Source: Glycomyces niveus
GTDB lineage: Bacteria; Actinomycetota; Actinomycetes; Mycobacteriales; Micromonosporaceae
Direction: 5' to 3'
Assembly (NCBI RefSeq): GCF_017592475.1
Contig: NZ_JAGFNP010000005.1
Span: 1-64,000, forward strand
DNA length: 64,000 nt
In this document: piece by piece, positions 28,222-36,416 of the stretch
How positions within the stretch are numbered: position 1 is the first letter of the stretch
Layout: each line of letters opens with the position of its first letter
Position numbers and translations under genes: made by a program
Notes under the pieces: model-generated
Seen by the model: the letters and a program-made list of their open reading frames with translations, nothing else
Told to the model about the DNA's origin: nothing
Database searches by the model: none

Positions 28222-28911
28222 ATGCAGAAAACTCTTGAAGAACTGATGGAGCCCGGCTGGGCCAAGGCCCTCGCCCCCGTCGCCGACGACGTCGCCAAGA
28301 TGGGCGAGTTCCTCCGCGCCGAAGTCGCCGCCGGACGCAAGTACCTGCCCGCCTCCGAGCACATCCTCCGCGCCTTCCAGCAGCCCTTCGACGACGTCAA
28401 GGTCATCATCGTCGGCCAGGACCCCTACCCGACCCCCGGCCACGCCATCGGCCTCTCCTTCGCCGTAGCCCCCGACGTGCGCCCCCTCCCCAAGAGCCTG
28501 GTCAACATCTTCAACGAGTACCGCGACGACCTCGGCTACCCGCTCCCCGCCAACGGCGACCTCACCCCGTGGGCCGAGCAGGGCGTCCTGCTGCTCAACC
28601 GCTCCCTGAGCGTCGCCCCCGGCACGCCCGCCTCGCACAAGGGCAAGGGCTGGGAAGCGGTCACCGAGCAGGCCGTGCGCGCGCTCAGCGAACGCGGCGG
28701 CGCGGCGGTCGCCATCCTCTGGGGCAACAACGCCCGCGAACTCAAGGGCCTCCTCGGCTCGATCCCCTCGATCGAATCGGCCCACCCGTCCCCGCTGAGC
28801 GCCCGCCGCGGCTTCTTCGGCTCCAAGCCGTTCAGCCGCGCCAACGAGCTCCTCAAGGCGCAGGGCGGTGAGCCGGTCGACTGGCGGCTTCCGGCGCTGC
28901 AGGAGGCCTAG
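28222..28911 (+). CDS. ung: Uracil-DNA glycosylase, family 1
   Basis: Ung removes uracil from DNA after cytosine deamination, starting base-excision repair. The 229-residue length is normal. Catalytic motifs are [20 protein letters not shown] (catalytic Asp67) and [15 protein letters not shown] (catalytic His188). [12 protein letters not shown] and [10 protein letters not shown] are the other family blocks. The ATG at 28222 is 7 nt after TAGCAT, which overlaps the end of ilvA, so it may have its own leaderless promoter as well as read-through. Confidence 0.96.
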   Translation: MQKTLEELMEPGWAKALAPVADDVAKMGEFLRAEVAAGRKYLPASEHILRAFQQPFDDVKVIIVGQDPYPTPGHAIGLSFAVAPDVRPLPKSLVNIFNEYRDDLGYPLPANGDLTPWAEQGVLLLNRSLSVAPGTPASHKGKGWEAVTEQAVRALSERGGAAVAILWGNNARELKGLLGSIPSIESAHPSPLSARRGFFGSKPFSRANELLKAQGGEPVDWRLPALQEA

Positions 28912-28921
28912 GGCCGCGGGA

Positions 28922-28927
28922 TACGGT
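28922..28927 (+). promoter_or_regulatory. -10 hexamer of a leaderless promoter
   Basis: TACGGT ends 6 nt before the GTG at 28934. Confidence 0.45.
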
Positions 28928-28933
28928 TGAACC

Positions 28934-29161
28934 GTGATCGAGATCCTGGCGCAGCAAGAGTTCGGGCCGGAGCGCGACCAGGCGATGGCCGGGCCGCTCG
29001 GGCTGTTCGTGACGGTCTTCCTCGTCGTCGTGACGATCCTCCTCATCCGGGGGATGAACAAGCACGTCCGGCGGTTGAACGAGCGGGTGGCGCGCGAAGC
29101 GGCCGAGGCGGAGGCCGCCGCGGCGACCGACGCCGGGCGAGACGACCCCGCCCGCGCTTAA
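28934..29161 (+). CDS. Small single-pass membrane protein
   Basis: The 75-residue protein has one transmembrane helix at about 22-40 (LGLFVTVFLVVVTILLI), followed by a basic then alanine/glutamate-rich cytoplasmic tail (HVRRLNERVAREAAEAEAAA) that should form a helix. No function can be assigned. It is followed after 9 bp by another small gene and is probably co-transcribed with it. Confidence 0.65.
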   Translation: MIEILAQQEFGPERDQAMAGPLGLFVTVFLVVVTILLIRGMNKHVRRLNERVAREAAEAEAAAATDAGRDDPARA

Positions 29162-29170
29162 GGCCCGACC

Positions 29171-29452
29171 ATGCCGCGCAAGAACCGCCGCCAGAGCGAA
29201 CCCCGGCGGCCGACCTCCGGTGCCCAGGATCCGAGCCTCATCGACGGCCCGGACGGACCAGTCCGGGTCCGCCGCATCCCCGGCTCCAACGCCGAGAAGG
29301 TCTACCGCTGCCCCGGCTGCGACCTCGAGATCCAGCCGGGCACCCCGCACGTCGTCGCCTGGGCCGACGACGGCGACGGCGACGACCGCCGCCACTGGCA
29401 CACCGGCTGCTGGAACGCCAGGAGCCGCCGCCAGCCCGGCCGCTGGCGCTGA
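29171..29452 (+). CDS. Small zinc-ribbon-like protein
   Basis: The 93-residue basic protein has YRCPGCDLEIQPGTPHVV and HWHTGCW, a C-x2-C...H...H-x-H-x2-C arrangement that could bind zinc. Homologous actinobacterial proteins are often labelled ATP/GTP-binding without real evidence; there is no P-loop here. The basic ends (MPRKNRRQSEPRR, RSRRQPGRWR) suggest nucleic-acid or ribosome contact, which is inference. It follows the small membrane protein. Confidence 0.7.
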   Translation: MPRKNRRQSEPRRPTSGAQDPSLIDGPDGPVRVRRIPGSNAEKVYRCPGCDLEIQPGTPHVVAWADDGDGDDRRHWHTGCWNARSRRQPGRWR

Positions 29453-29461
29453 CGAACGAAC

Positions 29462-29501
29462 GCATCGCGGGGCGGGGCCGAACGGCCCCGCCCCGCGATG
29501 C
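29462..29501 (+). terminator. Terminator after the zinc-ribbon gene
   Basis: A 19-bp perfect stem (29462-29480 with 29483-29501) around AA is among the longest hairpins here. Confidence 0.8.
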
Positions 29502-29673
29502 ACCCTGACACGTTCGGGTGACAAGCGGGCCGCAGGACCCCGTTCTCGTCGTACCCGCGCGGGACGCTGGCCACTACAGTCCCCAGGGTGGGTGAGGGCT
29601 GGGGACGGCAGTCCGCGCTTAAGGTGCGCCACACGTCCTATCGCCTTCCGCCGATTCCGGGGATAATTCCGGC

Positions 29674-30465
29674 GTGGCTGTCATCAGATCCGCGAGCATG
29701 CTTCCCGCACGACGCGAAGCGCTCACCCTCGAAACCGCCGACGGACTCCAGCTCGTCGGCGAACTCGCCCTGCCCGCCGACCGCGAACCGGAGGCGACGA
29801 TCATCTGCGTCCACCCGCTGCCCACCCACGGCGGCATGATGGACTCGCACATCTTCCGCAAGGCCGCCTGGCGGCTCCCCGCGCTCGCGAACATGGCGGT
29901 GCTGCGGTTCAACACCCGCGGCACCGAGTCCCAGCAGGGCACGAGCCAGGGCGCGTTCGACAACGGCGTGGGCGAGCGCTACGACCTCGCCGCCGCGGTC
30001 GAGTACGCGGAGTTCGCGGAGCTGCCGCGCGTGTGGCTGGTCGGCTGGTCCTTCGGCACCGACCTGACCCTCAAGTACGGCCTCGAGCCGGGGGTCGAAG
30101 GGGCCGTGCTCCTCTCGCCGCCCCTGCGATACTCCAAAGAGGACGACCTGGCGCGCTGGTCAGAGGACGGCCGCCCGCTCCTCGCGCTCATCCCCGAGCA
30201 GGACGACTACCTCCAGTACCCCGAGGCCGAGCAGCGCTTCGCGGCCGTGCCCCAGGCCGAGGTCGTCGAGATCGCGAACGGCAGCCACCTGTGGGTCGGC
30301 AAGGCCGAAGAGGCCCTGGACCGCATCGTGGCCCGCATCCTCCCCGATCACGCCCCGCTGCCGACCACTTGGGACGGTCCCATGGAACGCGGCGACACTT
30401 CCGCCTACGCCAACAAGACCGTGGCGGCCTTCGGAGGGTTCCTGCCGAAGCCCGAACGGGACTAA
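29674..30465 (+). CDS. Alpha/beta-hydrolase
   Basis: The 263-residue protein has an alpha/beta-hydrolase fold: ATIICVHPLPTHGGMMDSHIF forms the first strand and oxyanion loop. VWLVGWSFGTDLTL holds the GWSFG nucleophile elbow, and the catalytic Asp/Glu and His are plausibly PEQDDYLQ and GSHLWVG. It resembles short-chain acylhydrolases (dienelactone-hydrolase or YjfP-like); the substrate is unknown. The GTG at 29674 lies 6 nt after GATAAT at 29662-29667, so it is probably leaderless. Its TAA overlaps the stop of the convergent pseudokinase gene. Confidence 0.8.
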   Translation: MAVIRSASMLPARREALTLETADGLQLVGELALPADREPEATIICVHPLPTHGGMMDSHIFRKAAWRLPALANMAVLRFNTRGTESQQGTSQGAFDNGVGERYDLAAAVEYAEFAELPRVWLVGWSFGTDLTLKYGLEPGVEGAVLLSPPLRYSKEDDLARWSEDGRPLLALIPEQDDYLQYPEAEQRFAAVPQAEVVEIANGSHLWVGKAEEALDRIVARILPDHAPLPTTWDGPMERGDTSAYANKTVAAFGGFLPKPERD

Positions 30466-31769
30466 GCGCACTCGAGGAAGTCGGCGATCGCGGCCGGGAG
30501 GGCCGCGTCGGCGCAGTCGGTGACCGCGACCAGGTTCTCGCCTTCGATGCGCCACACCTTGCGCTCGGTGGGGCCGTCGCCGTCCCCTCCGGAACCGCCC
30601 GGGTAGTCCACGGTGGCGGCCACGTAGTCGCCCTCCCCGGCGCACCAGCTGTCGACGATCCGGCCGTCCTCCAGCTGCTCGTCGATTCGGCCGCCCAGCA
30701 CGTTCGGGTCGGAGCAGACCGTCCCGGTGCTCTCGGGGTTCGTGGCCGCGTACGTCGCGAGCGCGGCGCCGCCCAGGAGCGCTCCGGTGAGCGCGACCCC
30801 GGCGGTGGCCGTGGCGATGGAGCGCAGGCGCGGGCGCAGGCCCACGCGTTCGCGGCCGGGCCGGTACGGGGCGAGCTCGGTCGAGACCGCGACGGTGACG
30901 GGCCGCAGGCCGCGCCGGGGGAGGAGCCCGTTCGCGACGGTGTCAGGGCGCGCGCCGTGGGCGCGCGGGCCGGTCAGTGAAAGCCTGGTGAGCTGCTCGC
31001 GGAACGCGTCCGCGGTGGGGCGGCGGCGGGGGTCGGGGCTGAGGGCCGCGCCGATGAGGTCGGTGAGCTCGGCGTCCACGCCGGGGATGTGCGGCACGGG
31101 GGCGGCGCGCAGCAGCGGGTCGGCGGCCTCCTCGCGGGCGTGCCTGACCCAGGGGAGGCGGCCGCCCAGCGCGGCGTAGAGGGCCGTGGCGAGGGCGTAC
31201 ACGTCGCCGGAGGGGCTGGCCGCGACCTCGCCCGCGACGGCGGCGTCGAGGTGCTCGGGGGCGGTGTACGGGGTCGGGGGGAGCGGCGCGGCCAGGACGG
31301 GGGCGGTGACGTCGTAGGCGGTGAGCTGCAGGTGGTGGCCGGTCCCGACGAGGATGTGGGAGGGCTGGATCGCGCCGTGGATGAGGCCGGCGCGGTGGTA
31401 GACGGCGACGGCGTCGCTCAAGGCCACGCCGAGGGCGCGCACCTGCCCGGGCGGCATGGGCCCCTGGTCGGCGAGCAGGTCGGCGAGGCTGCGGCGGGCG
31501 GTGCCCACCGCGAGGTAGGGGCGGCCGTTCTCGGTGAGCCCGACGGCGGTGCAGGGGGACAGATGGGGGTGGGTGGGGAGGCCGGTGAGTTTCGCGGCCC
31601 ATTCGAGGAACACCTCGCGCCGGGAGCCGTCGACGCGCTCATGGGCGACGGTGACGCACAGCAGATCGGTCGGGCCCGTCTCGACGGTGCCGCTGAAGAC
31701 GCTGCACACCGTGTCCCGGTGCAGTAAACGGTGCACGGCGGCGGGACCGATGGTCTGGGTGGTCGACAT
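30462..31769 (-). CDS. Membrane-anchored protein pseudokinase
   Basis: The 435-residue protein has a protein-kinase-like domain (about 5-270), a transmembrane helix at about 318-342, and an extracytoplasmic domain of about 90 residues with four cysteines. The kinase fold is clear from YTAPEHLDAA and ASPSGDVYALATALYAALGGRLPW, but all catalytic residues are altered. The catalytic loop reads HGAIQPSHIL (131-140, no Asp), the DFG site reads TAYDVT, and the ATP-anchoring lysine is missing (LLCVTVAHE). So it is probably a ligand sensor or scaffold. The ATG at 31769 has GGAGGA at good spacing. It is divergent from the sugar transporter operon. Confidence 0.8.
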   Translation of the reverse strand: MSTTQTIGPAAVHRLLHRDTVCSVFSGTVETGPTDLLCVTVAHERVDGSRREVFLEWAAKLTGLPTHPHLSPCTAVGLTENGRPYLAVGTARRSLADLLADQGPMPPGQVRALGVALSDAVAVYHRAGLIHGAIQPSHILVGTGHHLQLTAYDVTAPVLAAPLPPTPYTAPEHLDAAVAGEVAASPSGDVYALATALYAALGGRLPWVRHAREEAADPLLRAAPVPHIPGVDAELTDLIGAALSPDPRRRPTADAFREQLTRLSLTGPRAHGARPDTVANGLLPRRGLRPVTVAVSTELAPYRPGRERVGLRPRLRSIATATAGVALTGALLGGAALATYAATNPESTGTVCSDPNVLGGRIDEQLEDGRIVDSWCAGEGDYVAATVDYPGGSGGDGDGPTERKVWRIEGENLVAVTDCADAALPAAIADFLECA

Positions 31770-32105
31770 CCTCACCTCCTCCGGGGGGTCAGCTGTTCGG
31801 TGTCGTGATTTGGCACTAAATGTGAGGCTATCCCATCCGATCGGTCGAGTGGTAGTCGGCTGTAGGTATGTGGCACGATCGGGTGAGGAATTGAATACGG
31901 ACCGTCATAATCGTTGGGGTATCGAGCGTTCGATGTGCACGGAGGGAACCGAGTGTCGGAATTCGGCGCAGTTGGAAAGCAACGATTCGGACACGAGACG
32001 CATCCGCTGTTGACGGTTGTGGAAAAACGTTGAACTATCGATTCCGTCTTGACCCCAGGGCGACGTAGGTCATGCACCGAAACCGCCCGGTACGAAGGAG
32101 TACTA
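31770..32105. other. Divergent regulatory region upstream of the sugar ABC operon
   Basis: This 336-bp stretch is markedly less GC-rich than its neighbours and has no convincing gene. A good promoter for the operon is TTGACG (32010-32015), a 17-bp spacer, and AACTAT (32033-32038). GAAGGAG precedes the ATG at 32106. Possible operators are ATCGA-N4-TCGAT (31921-31934) and CCGATCGG (about 31837-31844); neither matches a family I can name. Confidence 0.5.
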
Positions 32106-33191
32106 ATGAACGTCAACCGACGTCACCTGATGACCGGCACCATCGGCGCGGCAGCAGTCGCCATGGTCGCCTCCGCTTGCGCCTCTGAAGACGGCGGCGG
32201 GGACGGCTCGGGCGGTAAGAAGGTCGGCATCTCGATGCCCACCAAGACCTCCGAGCGCTGGATTCTGGACGGCGACAACCTCAAGGCCTCGTTCGAGGAC
32301 GAGGGCTACGAGGTCACGCTGCAGTACGCGAACGATGTGGCCGCCGACCAGGTGAGCCAGATCGAGACCATGGTCGGCCAGAACGTCAACGTCCTGGTGA
32401 TCGCGGCGATCGACAACAAGTCGCTCAGCGGCGTCCTCGCCCAGGCGAAGGGCCAGGACATCACGGTCATCGCCTACGACCGCCTGATCCTCGACACGCC
32501 GGACGTCGACTACTACGCGTCCTTCGACAACACCAAGGTCGGTACCCTCCAGGGCACCTACATCGTCGAGGCGCTCGACCTGGCCAACGCGCCCGGCCCG
32601 TTCAACATCGAGCTCTTCGCCGGCGCGTTGACCGATAACAACACCAAGTACTTCTTCAACGGCGCCTGGGAGGTGCTGGAGCCCTACGTCACTGAGGGCA
32701 AGCTCGTGGTGAAGTCCGGCCAGACCGCGCTCGAGCAGATCGCGACCGAGAACTGGGACGGCGCCGTCGCGCAGGAGCGCATGGACAACATCCTGTCCAA
32801 CTTCTACAACGACGGCTCGATCGTGGACGCGGTCCTCGCGCCCTACGACGGCATCAGCCGCGGCATCATCGCCTCGCTCCAGGGCAGCGGCTACACCACG
32901 ATGCCCGTGATCACCGGCCAGGACGCCGAGGTCGAGTCTGTGAAGTACATCATCGACGGCCTGCAGTCGATGACCGTGTACAAGGACACCCGCGCGCTCG
33001 CCGCGACCACGGTCGACATGGTCGTCGCGGTCCTCGACGGCGGCAAGCCCGAGGTCAACGACGAGGAGACCTACGACAACGGGGTGAAGGTCGTCCCGGC
33101 CTACCTGCTCGAGCCGGTCAGCGTGGACGTCAACAACTACCAGGAAGTCGTCGTCGACTCCGGGTACATCGACGCCTCCGAGCTGGCCTAG
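32106..33191 (+). CDS. ChvE-type monosaccharide-binding lipoprotein
   Basis: The 361-residue precursor has a lipobox, VASAC (Cys25), so it is anchored outside the membrane. The periplasmic-binding fold of the sugar-binding type-1 family is clear: KVGISMPTKTSERWILDGDNL, QIETMVGQNVNVLVIAAID, TVIAYDRLILDTPDVDYYASFDN and VITGQDAEVESVKYIIDG. The last two segments are typical of ChvE/XylF proteins, which bind aldoses such as xylose, arabinose, glucose or galactose. It leads the operon. A strong hairpin after it probably sets higher expression of this subunit than of the membrane components. Confidence 0.92.
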   Translation: MNVNRRHLMTGTIGAAAVAMVASACASEDGGGDGSGGKKVGISMPTKTSERWILDGDNLKASFEDEGYEVTLQYANDVAADQVSQIETMVGQNVNVLVIAAIDNKSLSGVLAQAKGQDITVIAYDRLILDTPDVDYYASFDNTKVGTLQGTYIVEALDLANAPGPFNIELFAGALTDNNTKYFFNGAWEVLEPYVTEGKLVVKSGQTALEQIATENWDGAVAQERMDNILSNFYNDGSIVDAVLAPYDGISRGIIASLQGSGYTTMPVITGQDAEVESVKYIIDGLQSMTVYKDTRALAATTVDMVVAVLDGGKPEVNDEETYDNGVKVVPAYLLEPVSVDVNNYQEVVVDSGYIDASELA

Positions 33192-33212
33192 CCCGCGAGA
33201 TCCAGACCTTCC

Positions 33213-33247
33213 TCAGGGACGCCCTTGCCCGCCACGGGCGTCCCTGA
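33213..33247 (+). terminator. Intercistronic hairpin in the sugar ABC operon
   Basis: A 12-bp stem (33213-33224 with 33236-33247) lies between the binding-protein and ATPase genes. It may act as a partial terminator or protect the 3' end of the first cistron, giving excess binding protein. Confidence 0.65.
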
Positions 33248-33290
33248 ACCTCTCCCCAGAGCTGTCCAATCTTTCAAATAGGACTAAGCA

Positions 33291-34844
33291 ATGTCTGAAG
33301 ACATCCTCCGAATGCGGGGGATCACCAAGCGGTTCCCGGGCGTGCTCGCACTGTCCGGGGTCGACTTGGGGGTCAAGCGGGGCACGATCCACGCGCTCGT
33401 CGGCGAGAACGGCGCCGGCAAGTCGACCCTGATGAAGATCCTGTCGGGCGTCTACGCCTACGGCGACTTCGAAGGCGAGATCGAGTTCGACGGATCGCCC
33501 GCGCAGTTCAAGAACATCCGCGACTCCGAGGCCACCGGCGTCGTCATCATCCACCAGGAGCTCGCCCTCGTCGGAGAGCTCTCGATCGCCGAGAACATCT
33601 TCCTCGGCAACGAGCGCAAGCGCGGCGGCGTCATCTCCTGGGACCGCACCAACGGTGAGGCCGCCCGCCTCATGCAGCAGGTCGGCCTCCACGACAACCC
33701 CGCCACCCTGGTCGAGAAGATCGGCGTCGGCAAGCAGCAGCTCGTCGAGATCGCCAAGGCCCTCTCCAAGGACGTCAAGCTGCTGATCCTGGACGAGCCG
33801 ACCGCCGCGCTCAACGACTCCGACTCCGAGAACCTCCTGGAACTGCTCCGCCAGCTCCGCGAGGAAGGCGTCACCAGCATCATCATCTCCCACAAGCTGG
33901 GCGAGGTCCTGTCGGTCGCCGACCGGATCACGGTGCTGCGCGACGGCAAGTCGATCGAGACGATGGAGACCGACGCCGGCGCCGTCACCGAGGACCGGCT
34001 CATCAAGTCCATGGTCGGCCGCGACCTCGAGCACCTGTACCCGCCGCACGAGCCGAAGGTCGGCAAGGTCTTCTTCGAGATCAACGACTGGACGGTCTAC
34101 CACCCGGAGCAGCGCGACCGCGTCATCGTCAACAAGGCGTCGATCAACGTCGCCCGCGGCGAGATCGTCGGCCTGGCCGGGCTCATGGGCGCCGGCCGCA
34201 CCGAGTTCGCGATGAGCGTCTTCGGCCGCAGCTGGGGCGCCAACATCTCCGGCGAGGCCACGATGGACGGCAAGCGCCTCCACCTGCGCAACGTCCCCGA
34301 GGCCATCGATTCCGGGCTGGCGTACGCCACCGAGGACCGCAAGCACTACGGCCTGCACCTCGACTACGACCTGCGGGAGAACTTCACCCTCCCCGGCCTC
34401 GACCGGCTCTCCAAGCGCGGCGTCGTCGACCAGGACAAGGTCAACTCCGTCTCGGAGCGCCTGCGCACCGAATTCGGCGTCAAAGCACCGTCGGTCTACT
34501 CGCTCGCCGGGAACCTCTCCGGCGGCAACCAGCAGAAGGTCGTGCTCGGGAAGTGGGTCTTCACCGAACCCGAGCTGCTCATCCTCGACGAGCCGACGCG
34601 AGGTATCGACGTCGGCGCGAAGTACGAGATCTACGAGCTGATCCACAAGCTGGTCGACCAGGGCAAGGGAGTTCTCATGATCTCCTCCGAACTGCCCGAG
34701 CTGCTCGGCATGTGCGACCGCATCTACGCGATGAGCGCCGGCCACATCACCGGGCAGATCGAACGGGCCAACGCCACACAGGAAGAGCTGATGCGTCTCA
34801 TGACCCTTGAGACCGCCAGCGGGGGAGAAGAGCAACGCCAATGA
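33291..34844 (+). CDS. Multiple-monosaccharide ABC transporter ATP-binding protein (GguA/MmsA type)
   Basis: The 517-residue protein is a double ATPase as in carbohydrate-uptake family 2. The N-terminal half has [16 protein letters not shown] and Walker [13 protein letters not shown]. The C-terminal half has a degenerate P-loop ([10 protein letters not shown]), signature [14 protein letters not shown] and [15 protein letters not shown]. Only the first site is expected to bind ATP in the normal way. The length is normal. It overlaps the permease gene by 4 nt (ATGA) and works with the ChvE-type binding protein. Confidence 0.94.
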   Translation: MSEDILRMRGITKRFPGVLALSGVDLGVKRGTIHALVGENGAGKSTLMKILSGVYAYGDFEGEIEFDGSPAQFKNIRDSEATGVVIIHQELALVGELSIAENIFLGNERKRGGVISWDRTNGEAARLMQQVGLHDNPATLVEKIGVGKQQLVEIAKALSKDVKLLILDEPTAALNDSDSENLLELLRQLREEGVTSIIISHKLGEVLSVADRITVLRDGKSIETMETDAGAVTEDRLIKSMVGRDLEHLYPPHEPKVGKVFFEINDWTVYHPEQRDRVIVNKASINVARGEIVGLAGLMGAGRTEFAMSVFGRSWGANISGEATMDGKRLHLRNVPEAIDSGLAYATEDRKHYGLHLDYDLRENFTLPGLDRLSKRGVVDQDKVNSVSERLRTEFGVKAPSVYSLAGNLSGGNQQKVVLGKWVFTEPELLILDEPTRGIDVGAKYEIYELIHKLVDQGKGVLMISSELPELLGMCDRIYAMSAGHITGQIERANATQEELMRLMTLETASGGEEQRQ

Positions 34845-36172
34845 CCACCGTCCCGACCAAGACCCGGCCGAGCCTGATCTCGGCAGTGCGCAACATCAAC
34901 CTGCGCGCCTACGGCATGATCATCGCCCTCGTGCTGATCATGATCCTGTTCCAGGTCCTCAACGTGACCCTGCAGAACGAAAACTTCATCACGCCGCTCA
35001 ACATCACGAACGTGATCCTGCAGAACTCGTACATCCTGATCCTCGCGATCGGCATGATGCTGGTGATCGTCAACGGCCACATCGACCTCTCGGTCGGCTC
35101 GGTCCTCGCGTTCTGCGGCGCCATGTCGGCGATCGCGCTCTCGGACTGGAACTGGCCCTGGTACGTCGCGGTGCTGTTCGCGATCGGCCTGGGCGCCGTC
35201 ATCGGCGTGTGGCAGGCGTTCTGGATCGCCTACGTGCGCATCCCGGCGTTCATCGTCACCCTCGCCGGCATGCTCATCTTCCGCGGCCTGACCCTGAAGG
35301 TCCTGGACGCCGAGACCAAGGGCACCACCGGCACCTTCAACGAGCTCGCCTCCGGTTACCACTTCCTGGGCGTCGACCTGCGCGTGCCGACCCTCGTCGT
35401 CGGCATCCTGGGTGCGGCCCTCTTCGTGTTCTTCGCCGTGCGCAGCCGCAACCGCCAGGTGAAGGCCGGCATCGCCGCGTCGTCCCAGACGACGTGGCTG
35501 CTCAAGACCGCGGCGATCGCCGCCGTCATGCTGGCCGCCGCCTACACGTTCTACTCCTACAAGGGCCTGCCGATCATCGGCTGGATCCTGCTGGGCCTGG
35601 TGCTGCTGTTCACGTTCATCGCGAACCGCACGGTGTTCGGCCGCCACGTCTACGCGGGCGGCGGCAACGAGAAGGCCGCGATGCTCTCGGGCGTCAAGAC
35701 CAAGGAGACCACGTTCTGGGTCTTCGTGATCATGGGCGCGCTGTCCGGCCTCGCCGGCGTCATCGTGACCGCCCGCCTGCACGCGGCGACGCCGGGCGCG
35801 GGCAACGCGTTCGAACTCGACGCGATCGCCGCCTCGTTCATCGGCGGCGCCTCGGTCACCGGCGGCGTCGGCACCATCATCGGTGCGGTCATCGGCGGTC
35901 TCGTGATGGGCGTCCTGCGCCAGGGCATGCAGGTCCTGGGCATCGCGACCGACACGGTCCAGATCATCCTGGGCCTGGTCGTGCTCGCCGCCGTGCTGTT
36001 CGACGTGTGGAACAAGAAGCGCGCCACCGGCGGCGGCCTCATGCCGCCGATCGTCGGCACCACGCCGGGCGGTTCGGGCGACGCGAAGCGCAAGGCCAAG
36101 GAGGGCGTCGACGCGGGCTCCACGAAGGCCGGCACGGTCAGCGCCACGACCGACGACAAGCCGATCTCGTAG
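34841..36172 (+). CDS. Multiple-monosaccharide ABC transporter permease (GguB type)
   Basis: The 443-residue polytopic protein has the branched BPD_transp_2 pattern: [62 protein letters not shown] and [24 protein letters not shown]. It has about ten helices and a basic, glycine-rich cytoplasmic C-tail. It forms the channel for sugar uptake. The length above 400 residues is normal for GguB, which is longer than RbsC/XylH. No sugar kinase or isomerase accompanies the operon. Confidence 0.93.
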   Translation: MTTVPTKTRPSLISAVRNINLRAYGMIIALVLIMILFQVLNVTLQNENFITPLNITNVILQNSYILILAIGMMLVIVNGHIDLSVGSVLAFCGAMSAIALSDWNWPWYVAVLFAIGLGAVIGVWQAFWIAYVRIPAFIVTLAGMLIFRGLTLKVLDAETKGTTGTFNELASGYHFLGVDLRVPTLVVGILGAALFVFFAVRSRNRQVKAGIAASSQTTWLLKTAAIAAVMLAAAYTFYSYKGLPIIGWILLGLVLLFTFIANRTVFGRHVYAGGGNEKAAMLSGVKTKETTFWVFVIMGALSGLAGVIVTARLHAATPGAGNAFELDAIAASFIGGASVTGGVGTIIGAVIGGLVMGVLRQGMQVLGIATDTVQIILGLVVLAAVLFDVWNKKRATGGGLMPPIVGTTPGGSGDAKRKAKEGVDAGSTKAGTVSATTDDKPIS

Positions 36173-36193
36173 TCGGCCGACGGTACAAGGAGC

Positions 36194-36225
36194 AGGGCCC
36201 GCAGCGCGCCAGCGCTGCGGGCCCT
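36194..36225 (+). terminator. Terminator of the sugar ABC operon
   Basis: A 14-bp perfect stem (36194-36207 with 36212-36225) is followed by TTCGCG. Confidence 0.8.
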
Positions 36226-36372
36226 TTCGCGTTCGGCCGTCCACAAGCCCCCGCCCACCACTAGAGGGGAAGATACTGTCCAGCGTTCCGTGGGGGTCCG
36301 ACAAAATCGGGGCTCCGCGGCGGCGGTGTCACCCGAAGGTGTGAGGGGGCGACGCGGCGACGTCCGGGAACG

Positions 36373-36410
36373 GCGAAGGCCCGGTGCGGCGATCCGCACC
36401 GGGCCTTCGC
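36373..36410 (-). terminator. Terminator of the coiled-coil gene pair
   Basis: A 17-bp perfect stem (36373-36389 with 36394-36410) with loop CGAT ends 6 bp beyond the stop codon of the minus-strand coiled-coil gene. Confidence 0.8.
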
Positions 36411-36416
36411 GTCGCC

